From NCBI GenBank assembly GCA_907163375.1, contig CAJQUW010008995.1, forward strand, positions 248,001-312,000: a stretch of DNA of 64,000 bases, read 5' to 3'. Position numbers and translations under genes: made by a program. A model generated the notes under the pieces. It had not been told where the DNA came from, did no database searches, and saw only the letters and a list, made by a program, of their open reading frames with translations. Origin of the DNA: Prostheceraeus crozeri (Eukaryota > Platyhelminthes > Polycladida > Euryleptidae). Of the stretch, positions 1 to 10,854 are shown one piece after another; positions within the stretch are counted from its first letter, which is position 1, and the number at the start of each line of letters is the position of its first letter.

Positions 1-51
1 CTCGGAAGCACATGGATCCACATAAACAAATAAGATTTTGTGATGTTTTAG

Positions 52-230
52 GCTCTGTAACTTGCAAGACGACTGGAGATACAACTTAAGAATTGTAGTT
101 TTACTGATATTGGGTGACAATCTACATATAAAATATAATGAGAAGCTCGTACGTGAATTTAGGAAGAAAATGTCAGCAGCTCTCGGCCTATATGGTCTGG
201 AGATGACTGCCATCAATGCTGATGGTCACG
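52..230 (+). CDS. candidate internal exon, unrecognised
   Basis: An open frame runs from an acceptor-like site (gatgttttag, AG at 50-51) to a donor-like site (cacg/gtgagaag, GT at 231-232). It would encode about 59 residues, including the segment FRKKMSAALGLYGLEMTAIN. The alternation of a hydrophobic strand (LRIVVLLIL) with a charged amphipathic helix loosely recalls an extracellular SEA-type fold, but I cannot assign a family. The ends have different phases (2 at the 5' side, 1 at the 3' side), so it is not a symmetric module. The frame stays open past the donor to 274, so the donor call rests on sequence alone. It could be a chance ORF. Confidence 0.25.
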
Positions 231-900
231 GTGAGAAGAAGTCTCGAGAGGCAAGAAGATCAACTTTCCATTGAACGCGTAATTCAAATACAAGTCTAAA
301 TCATTGACAGCAAATTAAGGGTACCCAATCAGTAAATTTAGATCGTGAAGAGTGGAGCGCTGTAAATAAGATTTCCATTTGATGAATTTATCATTGGGAA
401 AAGTTAAGTTAAAGATGTGTACATTTCACTTGACTGGCTTGCAATCTGTCTCTGGCTCAATCTGCTCTCTGCCTTTGCAGTGTTCTCTAGCGTCAAATAG
501 CACTAAAAATTGGCAAAAAGAAAACGATTTTAAACATGAAGATGATATTAACTGCCTTGAACTCGACTTAATGTCATTTTGAAAGGTGTGTTGCACTATT
601 TAAGTTGACTAGCTGTTATTCGTTAAGAATTTCACTAATTTTTAGTTCCAGTCCAATACAGAATAAGAATAATGAACTGGAATGTGAAAGATCTGCTGTT
701 TTCCCATCTATTGAAAGTGGTATTATTTTAATGTCAAAATCGTTTTTTAGCATTTGACTGCAGTCTGACGCAAAGAAAAGGGTTTTTGATGCGAGCTACT
801 TCTGCAATGCGCAGAGAGACGAATATCTATGCCAGTTTCTATCATTGCATACAATGGCTTAAGTAGGATTATGTACAGAGTAAACCACACGCAAATGAGT
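231..900. other. no recognisable gene
   Basis: AT-rich DNA with only short ORFs (up to 67 codons) that lack recognisable motifs or a convincing exon structure. I see nothing further in it. Confidence 0.6.
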
Positions 901-904
901 CTAT

Positions 905-962
905 CTGTGTGGTTACAACTCTCGCGCTTCGCGCTCGTGTAATCGCTCGTAGTGTGACCCAT
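905..962. repeat. short dispersed repeat with CG-rich core
   Basis: The core ctcgcgcttcgcgctcgtg followed by taatcgctcgt recurs at 25025-25066 with few changes. It is unusually CpG-rich for this window. It is probably the terminal part of a small DNA transposon, but only one end is seen in each place. Confidence 0.5.
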
Positions 963-963
963 A

Positions 964-2240
964 TGTAGAGTGTCGACCCCAAAAAGTATCTGTATACAGT
1001 AAAAATTTTCATATCAAAAGATCCAGTCTCTTATGGAGATTACGTTCCTGTGGTCTGAAACATTATTTGAGCAGCTTTTAAAAAACTAAATTTTTGTATA
1101 TTTATATACTACCGACATGGAGCCCCTTTACAAGTAGTTTGAAACAAGTTGGATATCAAAAGGAATGAATATCTGCTAACAAGCATCTTATTTAAGCGGA
1201 AATTAAGCTAACGATCTAGGAAGTTTCATGAGCTGCATTATAATGCAAGTTCCTGCAAGTCGTCAAGGAAAAGTTGAGATATCATTGTGCTTCTTAACTG
1301 AGATGTTATGTTTTTAATTCAATTTTCAGCGGCATGATTTTATGATTCACAAGGCGTCATTTCTTGTATCTGAATAGTGATATGGACTCATTAACATCTT
1401 TTAAAGTTAATTATGATAAGTTTCATTGATTATGATGTTTCGCTCTTTCAGTGGCAGTTTGTGAGATGATCTCGCCTAGGAAAATAATCTTATTATAATA
1501 AAGCTGAGCCTTTAGTAATGGTAACCCATCGAATTGCTAATTTAACAAACTATATTCCCTCTCCAATTGTCATGACATGTGAAATACCATTCACTATTTT
1601 GTGGTGATATCATGATCAATCAAATTCGTGCTAATTTCTCCAAAAGTGTAAAAATGTGCATGTCTCACAGGTGGTGACAATACCAAACTGTGTTCACTTC
1701 GAGTTCATTTAATGAAATCGAAACTGTATTCACATTGGGGATTTAATAAATGCTGAGTTGCTGCTTAATATACTTACTCTATATCACAAACCTCCTGCCA
1801 CCGAAAGAACAAAATATGATAATCGAAGACAATGATCATAATTAACTTTTGAAGATGTAAATGAGTCCTCAGTGTTGTCCAGATTCCAGGAGTGAAACAT
1901 AAATCTAGTGAATAATAAATTCATGTCGATGAAGATTAAATTACAAACTTGAAACTTTTCCATGAAGACTTGCATTATAATGTGGTTCATGAAATTTCTT
2001 TTCATGATCAGGTCAATTTCTGTCGAATCAAGACATCTGTTAGTTAATTTCCATTCATTTTAATATCTAATAACTTTCATGCTTGTTATATAGGGGCACC
2101 AATTGCTTTTGTATATAAACACAGGAATAATTTTCAAAATTTTAGCTTCTCAAAAATATATCAAATATTTTTTTGGAGCGCAGGAACGCAATCTACGCAA
2201 AAAAACTGAAGCTTTATGTAAAATTTTTAATGTATGCCGA
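964..2240. repeat. foldback repeat family A, inverted pair
   Basis: Positions 964-1783 hold a nearly full unit in plus orientation. It starts gtagagtgtcgac...gtatctgtatacag and ends near aatgctgagttgctgc...tacttactctat. Positions 1784-2240 hold a second partial unit in the opposite orientation; for example, tgccaccgaaagaac at 1797 mirrors gctctttcagtggca at 1442-1456. Other copies lie at 7168, 9301, 17805, 21849, 28796, 31275 and 58213. No coding capacity is visible. Full units have similar ends (GGTAGAGTGTCGACTCA and GGTAGAGTAGCAACTCA), so this is a non-autonomous TIR or foldback element of unknown superfamily. Confidence 0.75.
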
Positions 2241-2257
2241 CTGTCGGCATACAAACG

Positions 2258-2850
2258 TAGGGGAAGTCGGGGGTACGATGAGACATTTTTCTTTTTTGCC
2301 GTCTAACTCGTGAAAAAATAAAGTTAGACAATCGGTCTTTTATACTTAGTAGCTCCTTTTGATCAAGATCAATATACAACAAATGAATTTTATTGAAAAT
2401 ACATTACTCGTTCTAAATTTTGAAATTATTGAAACAAGTGAATTGTTTCATCATGCCCTTATAGTCGGGCAAGATGAAACAGGGTTGGTGCACTACTCGT
2501 TAAAAACGATGCTGTAAATAAATGCTGGGATACGACTATAGGACAGGCGCATATAATGAAGCTTATAAAGGGGTAAAAGAAATCACAGGAGTCATAATCT
2601 TTTCATCAACTTTAAGTTAGCCAGCACAGTTCGTCACTCACCTCAATTGTAGCAGAATTCAGGTCAAAATGAAGTTTCCCTTATCTGCGTCAAGTATATT
2701 CACGCACCGATGATGACAAATAGCGAGGTCTCCCCTTTCAGTGATGCGATTGGACAGACAAGCTTAGTCAAAACGTCAATGTATCCGATCACAGAGAACT
2801 GCGCCTGTTTCATCTTATACAATGTTTCATCGTACCCCGGCTTCCCCTAT
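2258..2850. mobile_element. TIR MITE, TA-flanked
   Basis: Imperfect terminal inverted repeats of about 28 bp border this 593-bp stretch. The left end reads GGGGAAGTCGGGGGTACGAT and the right end, on the other strand, GGGGAAGCCGGGGTACGATG. A TA dinucleotide sits outside each end, as expected for a TA-targeting element. A smaller hairpin (tttcatcatgccc/gggcaagatgaaa) lies at 2444-2478. There is no transposase ORF. It sits at the edge of the inverted family A copy. Confidence 0.65.
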
Positions 2851-3129
2851 ACCTATTTTGGCCCTATTTTTAAAGAGTTCGAGATCAGTGAAAATCCAAC
2901 CAATTTTTAAACCCCAGAGTGTGGACATCATTTTAGCGGCTATTAGAAGATCATACATATGTTGACTCTATATAGATATCTAGTGATAAATCCATCACTG
3001 AAAAATCAAATTTACAGCTCAAAATCATTTTCAGTGTATTGTACCATCATCTATTAAAAGTGAACGCAACCAAAAAGTACTATTTACATCAAATTATATA
3101 AATAAGGACATGCTGAGTCAAAGAAAGTA

Positions 3130-3660
3130 AATTAAACATTCCTACTATAGTCATCACGATTAATGTGACCTCCATTCCTCACTACAATATTTTCTACATC
3201 TTTTCGTGATGGGCATGTCCGTCGACTCACACTTCGCCAAATGCTTTGGATTTCTGCTTTCAATGACGACAAATCATTGAATTCTCGGTGAGACAATCTC
3301 TCTTTGATGAGTCCCCAAACATTTTCAATAGGCCAGCAGTCATCAAACTTCGCGGACTGAATGTCGATTGGAATTCGATAATCAAATAGTAGATCAACTT
3401 GTTCTAGTATTTACCTTGTTCGGTGGATTGAGGCACCATCATCTTGCCTAATGCAATTGCCACGGGATAGCGGCGCGCTGTCGCTGGACAGATCACTTCA
3501 CGCAGACGAATTTCGCATCGAGGTCAAGTCATTGTTCTGCGTTCACCGCTTCGGAAGTGAAAGCGATGCTCCAACCACTCTTCCACAAAGATCTATCCAT
3601 TCACTGGTATCAAACCATTCCGGGAAATGGCTCCCACTGCAGCCACCACATTTTTCAGCT
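3130..3660 (-). pseudogene. Tc1/mariner-superfamily transposase relic
   Basis: The minus strand, read through stops and frameshifts, gives the C-terminal half of a DDE transposase. In order: VVAAVGAISRNGLIPVNG (the 'vwGgIs..G' strand), a QDDGASIHRT block (second catalytic Asp) and WPIENVWGLIKERL (the usual 'DLNPIENVWG.lK' block carrying the third acidic residue), then a tail ending near NGGHINRDDY. Several in-frame stops make it non-functional. It differs in sequence from the intact Tc1-type gene just downstream, so it is a separate and older insertion. Confidence 0.75.
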
Positions 3661-3779
3661 ATATACTCATTGACAAAATTTTTGAAACATTTACTTCTTT
3701 AACTTCCTTCATTTTTGACTGGTATATATACATGTATGTATGATACCTTGATAATTTAGTCGCAATCTCCACCAAGTCG

Positions 3780-4829
3780 CTAGCACAGAAAAACAACGCA
3801 TGTAGCAGATTCAACTTTAATAGCGCGTGTGACCCCTCTAGCTCCAATACATTCAGTAATCCGAGATGGCATGGATTCACAAAGTTTCTGAATGAAGGAT
3901 GTTTCAAGGAGAAGCCACTGCTCTGTCAGTTTTTCAGAGAGAATCTTTAGGGACACTGGTGGAAGTGAATAGCGGTCTCTCACTCGCCGCCCAAGCTCGC
4001 CGCAGACTTGTTCAATGAGTGACAAGTCAGGTGAGCTTGCAGGCCAGTCAAGGGTTTGAATGTTCAATCTCCTAACAGTGGCAATGACAGCCGAGGAGCG
4101 ATGTGGTCTTGCGTTGTCGTCTTGGAAGACGAGATCCTCCACCCTGACCACTGGGGCAACAACAGGAAGCACAATTTCATTAAGATACCTCTCTCCAGTC
4201 AACGTGCCTTTGATGATGACTGCTGTCGTTCGTCCGCTATGCCAAATGCCACCCCACAGCATAACACTTCCACCACCATATCTGTCGTGTTCTTTAATAC
4301 AGCATGGGGCAAAACGTTCACCTGGAAGACGATGCACTCTGACAAGACCGTCATTGAAATCCAGAGTGAATCTCGATTCATCGGTCCACAAGACATTCTG
4401 CCAGTGATGGTCATTCCATGAGCGATGGGCATCACACCAGGCAACTCGTCTTCTGTGGTGCTCAAAACTCAATGGAATTAGGACAGTTGGTCGTCGCGAT
4501 TGAATTCCAGCTTCTCGCAATCTTCGGTAAGCCGTTCGAACGCTACAATCTATATTTGAGGCACTCTTCCAGTGTACGACTAGCTTTGGGACTGATACAA
4601 ATCTATTCCTCTTTGCAGCTAAAACTAGACGTGCGTCTGTCTTTCCTGCAGACTTTCTTGGTCGACCAGATGCCTTCTTTTTTTTAACATCTCCTTCTAC
4701 TTTCCATCGACACCACCACCTCCAAACAACGACTCTCGATAGTTCCAGCTCTTCGGCAACACTCGCACAACTTCTACCACAACGAATCATTCCAATAGCC
4801 ATACCTCTGGTAAACTGATTGTGTGCCAT
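3780..4829 (-). CDS. Tc1-like DDE transposase, uninterrupted
   Basis: A single open frame of 349 residues, the normal length for Tc1-family transposases. Residues 1-110 form paired-like helix-turn-helix DNA-binding domains with a basic GRPRKS linker near 55-60. The catalytic core follows: D150 in LWTDESRF, D238 in FQDDNARPH, and E273 in SPDLSLIEQVCGEL. With 34 residues between the second Asp and the Glu, this is the DD34E arrangement that cuts and pastes DNA at TA sites. The start ATG at 4829 has A at -3 and G at +4. I find no convincing pair of terminal inverted repeats nearby, although tgaaacaa-rich stretches occur on both sides. The intact triad implies a recent insertion or an element still able to make protein. 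Confidence 0.93.
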   Translation of the reverse strand: MAHNQFTRGMAIGMIRCGRSCASVAEELELSRVVVWRWWCRWKVEGDVKKKKASGRPRKSAGKTDARLVLAAKRNRFVSVPKLVVHWKSASNIDCSVRTAYRRLREAGIQSRRPTVLIPLSFEHHRRRVAWCDAHRSWNDHHWQNVLWTDESRFTLDFNDGLVRVHRLPGERFAPCCIKEHDRYGGGSVMLWGGIWHSGRTTAVIIKGTLTGERYLNEIVLPVVAPVVRVEDLVFQDDNARPHRSSAVIATVRRLNIQTLDWPASSPDLSLIEQVCGELGRRVRDRYSLPPVSLKILSEKLTEQWLLLETSFIQKLCESMPSRITECIGARGVTRAIKVESATCVVFLC

Positions 4830-5510
4830 TTTATTTTACAAAAGCTGGATTTCAGTTCACGTATATGTTCAATTTGTAAAAGCAATTGTGACAGTTGTAT
4901 CGATATCAAAATTTGAAATTTGACCACCATAGATCTTTCTCCATTCTCTAATGTGTTGAATGGTAATACATAGAAAGCGAGATATTGCATCATGCCTGAG
5001 AAAAAATGAAACAAACTTCAATTCAAGCCAATGATAGCTTGTTTCATTAATTATGTTAATTAGTATATATCGCCGGACCTCTCAGTGCGCAGTCTACCAG
5101 ACTGTTAGTGACTTCGCTCAGCCACTCCTGATGTGCGAATACTTTCCAGAGCTCGCAAAACAACCTTTTTGATGGAGTTAAAACCAATGCACTAATTTCA
5201 GAGTGCTAACTTTCTTTTAAGTATTTAGCTACTTTACAGCCACTCCAGCCACCATGAAGACCATTTAGCTCCCCAAATGACTTCCACAGGAAATCTCTTG
5301 TAGACACAGACAGCTTCATCTTAGCATAAATCCACAGATCAACTGCTCAAACTATTGCATACATCATGTATAAACATGTAAAACTAGGAACCCTTTTCAA
5401 ATTCAAAACCGTTGGATATCGTGAAAGCTAACATATCTATGTCGTTTTGACAACCACAGAGTTGCTGGGGTTTAAAATGACAGATCTCATTTAAAAATTG
5501 GTTGCATTTT
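4830..5510. other. Tc1 flank, no gene
   Basis: This region contains the 5' flank of the transposase gene, including an inverted tgaaacaa/ttgtttca pair at about 5008-5046, then AT-rich DNA. Nothing else is recognised. Confidence 0.5.
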
Positions 5511-6457
5511 CACTGATCTACAGCACTTTACAAAATGCGGAAATTTAATATGACTCACCCAGTACAACTTGAAACTAACATTTGATGCGAGATTCTCGTA
5601 TGTTTACAGAGATCTGGCATGTTTTTTTATACGAAACCTCACTTACTTTCGTATCTGATTGGCATGTAGCGATACGAACTATTCCATCTGTGATTGGCTG
5701 TTTTACGTATGCTTTATATACAAGACCCGATGCAAATTGGTTCTCATTCGTATGTGCTAAGGATGAAGAGCTTTAAGTCACCTAGCAAAAGTAATATGTA
5801 CATGTACATATTACATACTACTGTCAAATAACTTTTTTCAGTAATACCAGTCGTGAACATTTCTTTTTGATATTGTGGTACTAAACTAGATTAGATTTAT
5901 TGAGAATTTTATGGTGTATGTCGTCGTTGCTATTTGCCTAGCAACATTAACAGGACGCATAGTTAGTTCTACTTAATTAACGAAGTTGACTAACATCAAT
6001 TCATTCATACGATATGTTTTATGCAACCATGTTGACTTATATATCTGAAACATAACTATTTTTGCGTTCATGAATTATAATGTACTTTTATTTCGGATTC
6101 ATAATATGCTTAGTTCCAAAATTACGTAGTGCATAATTGTTGATGGTTGAATACGTATTGATTGTTTATGAAATGCCTTAAACTTACATGTATTAAAATC
6201 AAATTCAGTATTGTAAGTTTGACTGTTGAATGTCATTATCTCACTACTTACAAACCAGTAGTAACATTAGTGTGATCTTTATTTTCAAAAGGCCTTAACA
6301 TTTCCTTTAACATTGTGCTGGTATGGCTTCAGTATGTAAAGCATACCACACTTGAAATAACATACGAAAAGCATACAAATAGGTACAGAAATATACCAAA
6401 AAATATTTTGATATACATCCTTCGTATGTGATTGATTGGTATTGAGCGATTTACAAA
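5511..6457 (+). repeat. repeat family H, copy 1
   Basis: About 950 bp that matches 45597-46567 in reverse orientation. It begins cactgatctacag and ends near attgagcgatttacaaag. The other copy has clearer ends (CACTGTAAATTGC / CACTGTAGATCG), so the family has short CACTGTA-type TIRs. The unit is rich in scattered catacgaa/ttcgtatg words in both orientations and contains an inverted tacatgtacata. It has no plausible transposase. Superfamily unknown. Confidence 0.65.
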
Positions 6458-6611
6458 GTACTTTTGTAGAAAATGAGGGAAGAGTCCTCATTACCCAATC
6501 TTATCTACGTTTGATGTAAATTAGATGGACGTTATTTAAGTGTCACTCTAATGAAAATTATGTCAGTATGAAAGCTAATTCACCGGGTTCGTCGTTGTTT
6601 TCTCTTTGCAG

Positions 6612-6986
6612 GTTTTACTTTTCTTCTCAGTTGCAGCGCTGATGGCTGCTTGTATTTCTGTTGCCAGTACCAAGGCAAATGCAACCAAAGTTGATGAAAA
6701 AGATCATCAAAATATTACAAAAGCAGAGGCTGCTACTAAAATGAATAAAAAAGATCATGAAAGCATTGGAAAAATGTATGCAGATTGCCTTAAGAAATGT
6801 AAGAAGGATAGAAAATGCATAACTGGTTGCAGAGAGGATGCTGTGGCCGCTATGTGTGGTTTGAAAAAGTCGGCGTGCAAGAAAGACAAGACAACATGCG
6901 AAGAAGAGGCAGAAGCTTGCATCCGTTATGTCGCCGGAGACGAACCAAACGAGGCCACAGAAGAATTCTACATGTACTACGAGTAG
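6612..6986 (+). CDS. secreted cysteine-rich protein, terminal exon
   Basis: The exon starts at an acceptor (tctctttgcag, AG at 6610-6611) in phase 0, ends at TAG 6984-6986, and is followed by AATAAA at 7075. The first residues (VLLFFSVAALMAACISVAS) are a signal peptide whose start Met must lie in an upstream exon or at an in-frame ATG at 6642. The mature part has an acidic/lysine-rich segment with an internal near-duplication (KVDEKDHQN / KMNKKDHES). A cysteine block follows with eight Cys spaced C-x3-C-x5-C-x3-C-x8-C-x6-C-x6-C-x6-C, then an acidic tail ending EFYMYYE. I do not recognise the family. It is probably an extracellular disulphide-bonded protein; function unknown. Confidence 0.75.
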   Translation, partial: VLLFFSVAALMAACISVASTKANATKVDEKDHQNITKAEAATKMNKKDHESIGKMYADCLKKCKKDRKCITGCREDAVAAMCGLKKSACKKDKTTCEEEAEACIRYVAGDEPNEATEEFYMYYE

Positions 6987-7074
6987 GTACCTATACGCCG
7001 CAAGAGAAATGTATAGTTGATCGGATGGCTGTGCTGAATGTTTCAGAACAGATTTGACTTATCCGTTTCAAATT

Positions 7075-7080
7075 AATAAA
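7075..7080 (+). terminator. polyadenylation signal
   Basis: AATAAA lies 89 bp after the stop codon of the secreted cysteine-rich protein exon and is followed by a T-rich stretch (gcggtttttatttcg), as in a normal 3' end. Confidence 0.6.
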
Positions 7081-7167
7081 TGAATCATCTAATAATTTGT
7101 CAGCGGTTTTTATTTCGTTTTTAGGCGGGAGGGACACGCGATAAGCCATGAGCTGCAAGCTCATAGA

Positions 7168-7225
7168 GTAGGGATATTTATGTAGAGTGTCGACTCAAAA
7201 AGTATCTGTATACAATGAAAGTTAA
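7168..7225 (+). repeat. family A terminal fragment
   Basis: The sequence catagagtagggatatttatgtagagtgtcgactcaaaaagtatctgtatacaatg (positions only partly quoted elsewhere) matches the outer end of family A units. It is directly joined to hAT-related DNA and appears to have cut off the left end of that element. Confidence 0.6.
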
Positions 7226-7601
7226 TCGTGTGTGATGGCTCCTCTAAAGCGGATATTAAAATCGAAAGTGTACTCATATTTTTTGGAGAAGGATGGCGAT
7301 TTTCGTGCCAGGTAGAGACTGGAGAAAAACCGTGTGAAGCACACATCAACAAGATGAGAGGAGCCGAGTCGCATGCATCCAACTTAAAGCGACATTCGAT
7401 AAACTTTCATCGAAAATGATTGGTAATTGATGCAGCGAGGATCACTAAAGATAGGTTCAGCTAAGCCTATAATGATCTATGATGTAGCTTACCGGTTTAT
7501 TTTTCAAAAAACAAGGCTTTATATATTGGCCACCCGGAGTCGGAGTCGGAGTCCTATCAAAAACCGGAGTCCTATAAAAATGATAGGACTTCGCATCCCT
7601 G
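7226..7601 (+). mobile_element. hAT relic with BED finger, truncated
   Basis: Matches the right two-thirds of the hAT element at 39262-40068. The right end has ggagtcggagtc motifs and closes with cgcatccctg, the complement of a hAT-type CAGGGATGCG terminus. The plus strand encodes a decayed BED-type zinc finger (KSKVYSYF...GEKPCEA...SHASNLKRHSINFHRK) with a frameshift between the first strand and the cysteine part. The left TIR is missing; a family A fragment occupies that position. Confidence 0.7.
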
Positions 7602-9290
7602 CTATGAAGTAGATTCTTCATGTTGTTTCATTCCTCATGAAGTGACTTTTTCAATGTTAGAAGATTAAAAGTTTCAATGAATCAACGATTGAAAATTGTC
7701 AATAATAATTTTCATAGAGATAGAAGTATTTTGTCGTTATCATTTTTATTGCCAGGGCCTCGCTTGCTCTATGTGACATACTGCAAGAATTATCAATATA
7801 ATACTTGGTGCAGCAGACAACACATAAATATCGTTCACACTACGTTGAAATCACACCGAACATTTACACGGATAATGAAGACAATAGATAATAGATACAT
7901 GCAAATCAGCGGCCAACAGAGCAATTGTCGCGATCCAAACAGATACAAGTCAGAACATCAGATTATACAGCAAATCAGAAAATTTCATTACAAATAAATG
8001 CACAAAAATAAAGTAAAATAATATAAATAAGTGCATCAATAAGTCGAGAAAGAACCAAAATCAATATAAAACCAAAAAGGCTATATATGTACAATGATAT
8101 GATGCACACAAAAGTAATGAAGTAAGTAGTATTTCAACTAAATATAAATGATAAAAACTCAGCAATAAAATAAATAAATAAATAAAAAATAAAAATAGAT
8201 AAGTAATACTGAAACAAATAAGAAGTAAAGTAATGGTGAATGTTAGAAAGTTAAAGAAAAATAGTAAAATTAATAATACTGTTAACATGCAGGACGGAAC
8301 ACAAGAAAACGAAAGTAGAACTATAACTCAAGAACGTTACAACAACCGAAATATGAATAATCTATCTTCTTGTACACACAAATCAGGCTTTTGAAAACGG
8401 ATGGTAACGCTCTCTGCTATCTTCAAGTGAATGTTACTTTGAAAAGAATTAAAAACCTTTAAATCCACAATCCTCAGTATTTAGCAAATCGGGTTTTCGC
8501 TCACAAGTCATTAAATGCTAGATACAGTAATTTCCTAGTGATGTTCATTCGATTCTAAGTAATACTGTACAGCTGCAGTTCTCACGGCGTGCGGAAATTA
8601 AATTTTGAGTGGTGAAAGTAAAGAAATGGAGATAGACTCTAATTTTGTTGAATACCGCGGATTGTCTTTTTTTGTCGGGAAATACCTCATAAGACGCGAT
8701 AAAACTTTTAACTTCATCGCTCGACTTCAGCCACAACGAGTTTCTGCAGGGAAAGAGACTTTCACACAATGATGAACATCCTATGCCTACTGCGAATCTG
8801 CACGTCTGTGGAGTTCTAGTGAGTTCCTCTCCTTGTCAGACAGGATCAAAGAAAAACACGTATGTTAATTCAACGGGATACACATTACAGCTTTTTGGTT
8901 AAAATCAAATTTTAACCGTGTGTTTAAGTGTGGATAGAGTGGGCGGCACTGTTGGTGTTAGCCGACAGAAGGAAGCTTGCCAAGTCTGAATGTGTTTAGC
9001 TTCATAGATGAAGGCACATGAACATGATAGGAAATGACCTGACGACATGCGTTGCTAAGAATTATGTTTTTAGACTAAGTACTCTTCATTTGACAAACGA
9101 AGGCAAAAAGAATTTCATTTTAAACAAAAACTCCAATCTGCACCTAATTTGATTAACTTGTGCTTTTTCTTTGATCGTGTCTGACAAGATAGATCTCGGC
9201 AGACACAAATTCGTACTCAAAAAAGTCAAGTCAAATCAAATATGGATAAATTTAAAAGAAAAAGGCTGACAGTGACGGCTTCTAGGCCTA
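7602..9290. other. AT-rich intergenic DNA, no gene
   Basis: Strongly A-rich on the plus strand, with an (AAAT)n-like microsatellite around 8166-8200 (aaataaataaataaaaaat). The ORF on the other strand here is low-complexity Leu/Phe and is not a gene. Nothing else is recognised. Confidence 0.6.
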
Positions 9291-9300
9291 TGTACAATTT

Positions 9301-10088
9301 AAAAGGATCTGTATACAGCGAAACTTTTATATGAAGAGATTCAGTTTTTTTGCGGAGATTACGTTCACGTGGTCCAAAAAAATATTTTGTCGGTTTTAAA
9401 ACAGCTAAATTTTTGAAGATTTATATACTACCGACACCAAGCTACTTTACAAGTAGCATGAAGCAAATTGGATATCAAAAGGAATGAATATTTGCTGACA
9501 AGCATCTTCACTAAGCGGATATTTCATGAACCGCATTATAATGGAAGTCTTCATGAAAAAGTCGAGATCTAATTGTGCGTTCTTGGCTGAAATTTCAAGT
9601 TTCTAATTCAATTTTCATCGGCATGATTTTATGATTCACTAAACTTAAGTTTTATTTCTTGAATCTGAATATTGATGTGGGCCCATTTACATCTTTTGAA
9701 GTTAATTTGAAATCATTGTATTTGATTATGCGATTTTGCTATACCAAAGGCAGGTTGGTTATGATGTGATGACGCTTAAGAAATACTCTTTAGATTAAGC
9801 ATGGAAGCAATAGTAACTCATGGAATTGCTAATTTAAAAAATATTGCCTATCCAAGGCTGTCATGACACGGAGGATCTGTAAAATAATATTATTCCTTTT
9901 GCATTACTATCATGATCAGTCAATTTCGTGGTAATTTCTTCAAAACTGGAAATACTTGCATATCTCACATTTAGTAACAATCCAAGTATGTTCACCTCGA
10001 TTTCATTTAATAAAATCGAAACTGTATAGACATTGGGGATTTCATAAAATGCTGAGTTACCACTCTACCTAATATACTTACTCTATGG
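9301..10088 (+). repeat. foldback family A, near-complete unit
   Basis: A single plus-orientation unit of about 790 bp, from ggatctgtatacagcg to the terminal block gagttaccactctacctaa followed by tatacttactctatggg. It aligns along its whole length with 964-1783 and, reversed, with 58213-59012. It has the best-preserved right end of the family. No ORF of note. Confidence 0.7.
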
Positions 10089-10273
10089 GTGTACATCATT
10101 CTGTGAAAGTCTCATTTTCGGCCTCCCGTTCCCTGCAGAACCTCGTTCTGGCTGCCGGACTATAATCTTATCTTCAAATCCTCCAATGAGACTTCCACGT
10201 TCGCTGATGACAGTGGGGATTGAGATAACTCGCGAGATAGACTTTAATTCTGCACATTTTCATCGCAGACGCT

Positions 10274-10586
10274 ATGATCGCAGCTGTTCGCTTCGCCATC
10301 ATCATTTTTGTGACTTGGTCGTGGATTACTCAATGCCACACTGAGAGCTCACTGCCTCAAATAGTCCGCGCAAAAGTAGGTCAGACGGTTGCATTGAAAT
10401 GCCCTGAATCTAAAACACCGAAAAGTTGGGACAGAATTACGTGGGAGAATGATAAGGGCGCGTTTCTGGCAAAGGGGATGCAATATTTCATCAAGAATAT
10501 AAAGATGGAGGATGCAGGAATATTCGTCTGTCGGAAACTGCGATTTCAAGAGATGGAAATATCCAAGATCGACGTGAAAGTGTCAG
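10274..10586 (+). CDS. signal peptide plus Ig-like domain exon
   Basis: The ATG at 10274 lies just inside an exon that begins after an acceptor (cacattttcatcgcag, AG at 10269). Residues 1-24 are a signal peptide (IIIFVTWSWITQCHT). The mature part reads as a short Ig domain: a Cys in VGQTVALKCPE (B strand), a Trp in ITWEND (C strand), then MEDAGIFVCRKL (the 'D.G.Y.C' F-strand box, with Phe for Tyr), and a final strand KIDVKVS. The exon stops at tgtcag/gtgagg in phase 1, the usual phase between Ig modules. It is the first coding exon of a secreted or membrane Ig protein. Downstream exons are not certain; the LDLa exon at 47664 also begins in phase 1 and could be spliced to it. Confidence 0.8.
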
Positions 10587-10625
10587 GTGAGGGAGCATGA
10601 TGTAGAATAGTTATTTACGCAACTA

Positions 10626-10745
10626 GTGCATGATTGCTTCTTTATAGCAATCCACAAGTTAGATGTCTTAAATGCCCGAGCCCTTAGGGTGAGGGACACT
10701 TAAATATCTAACGAGTTCAAATGCTATGATGAAGCAATGATGCAC
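10626..10745. repeat. 120-bp foldback element
   Basis: Inverted arms gtgcatgattgcttc (10626) and gaagcaatgatgcac (ending 10745) enclose a second pair, ttagatgtcttaaatgcccgag and ...acttaaatatctaac. The whole unit would fold into one long hairpin. Half-units of the same family appear at 34553-34620 and 46795-46845. It begins 39 bp after the Ig exon donor. Confidence 0.6.
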
Positions 10746-10854
10746 TAATTGGGGAGAGAATTATATTTGGCGACGTGCTATGATGACCAAGAGTAATTGA
10801 ATAGAAATTTAGCCTGATCAATCATGTAAATATCTATTCTCAGATCTAATACAA

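Noticed and set aside
4056..4687. Several plus-strand ORFs of 89-121 codons
   Set aside because: Shadows of the Tc1 transposase gene on the opposite strand.
8061..8288. 75-codon minus-strand ORF with many Leu/Phe
   Set aside because: Low-complexity translation of an A-rich microsatellite-like stretch.
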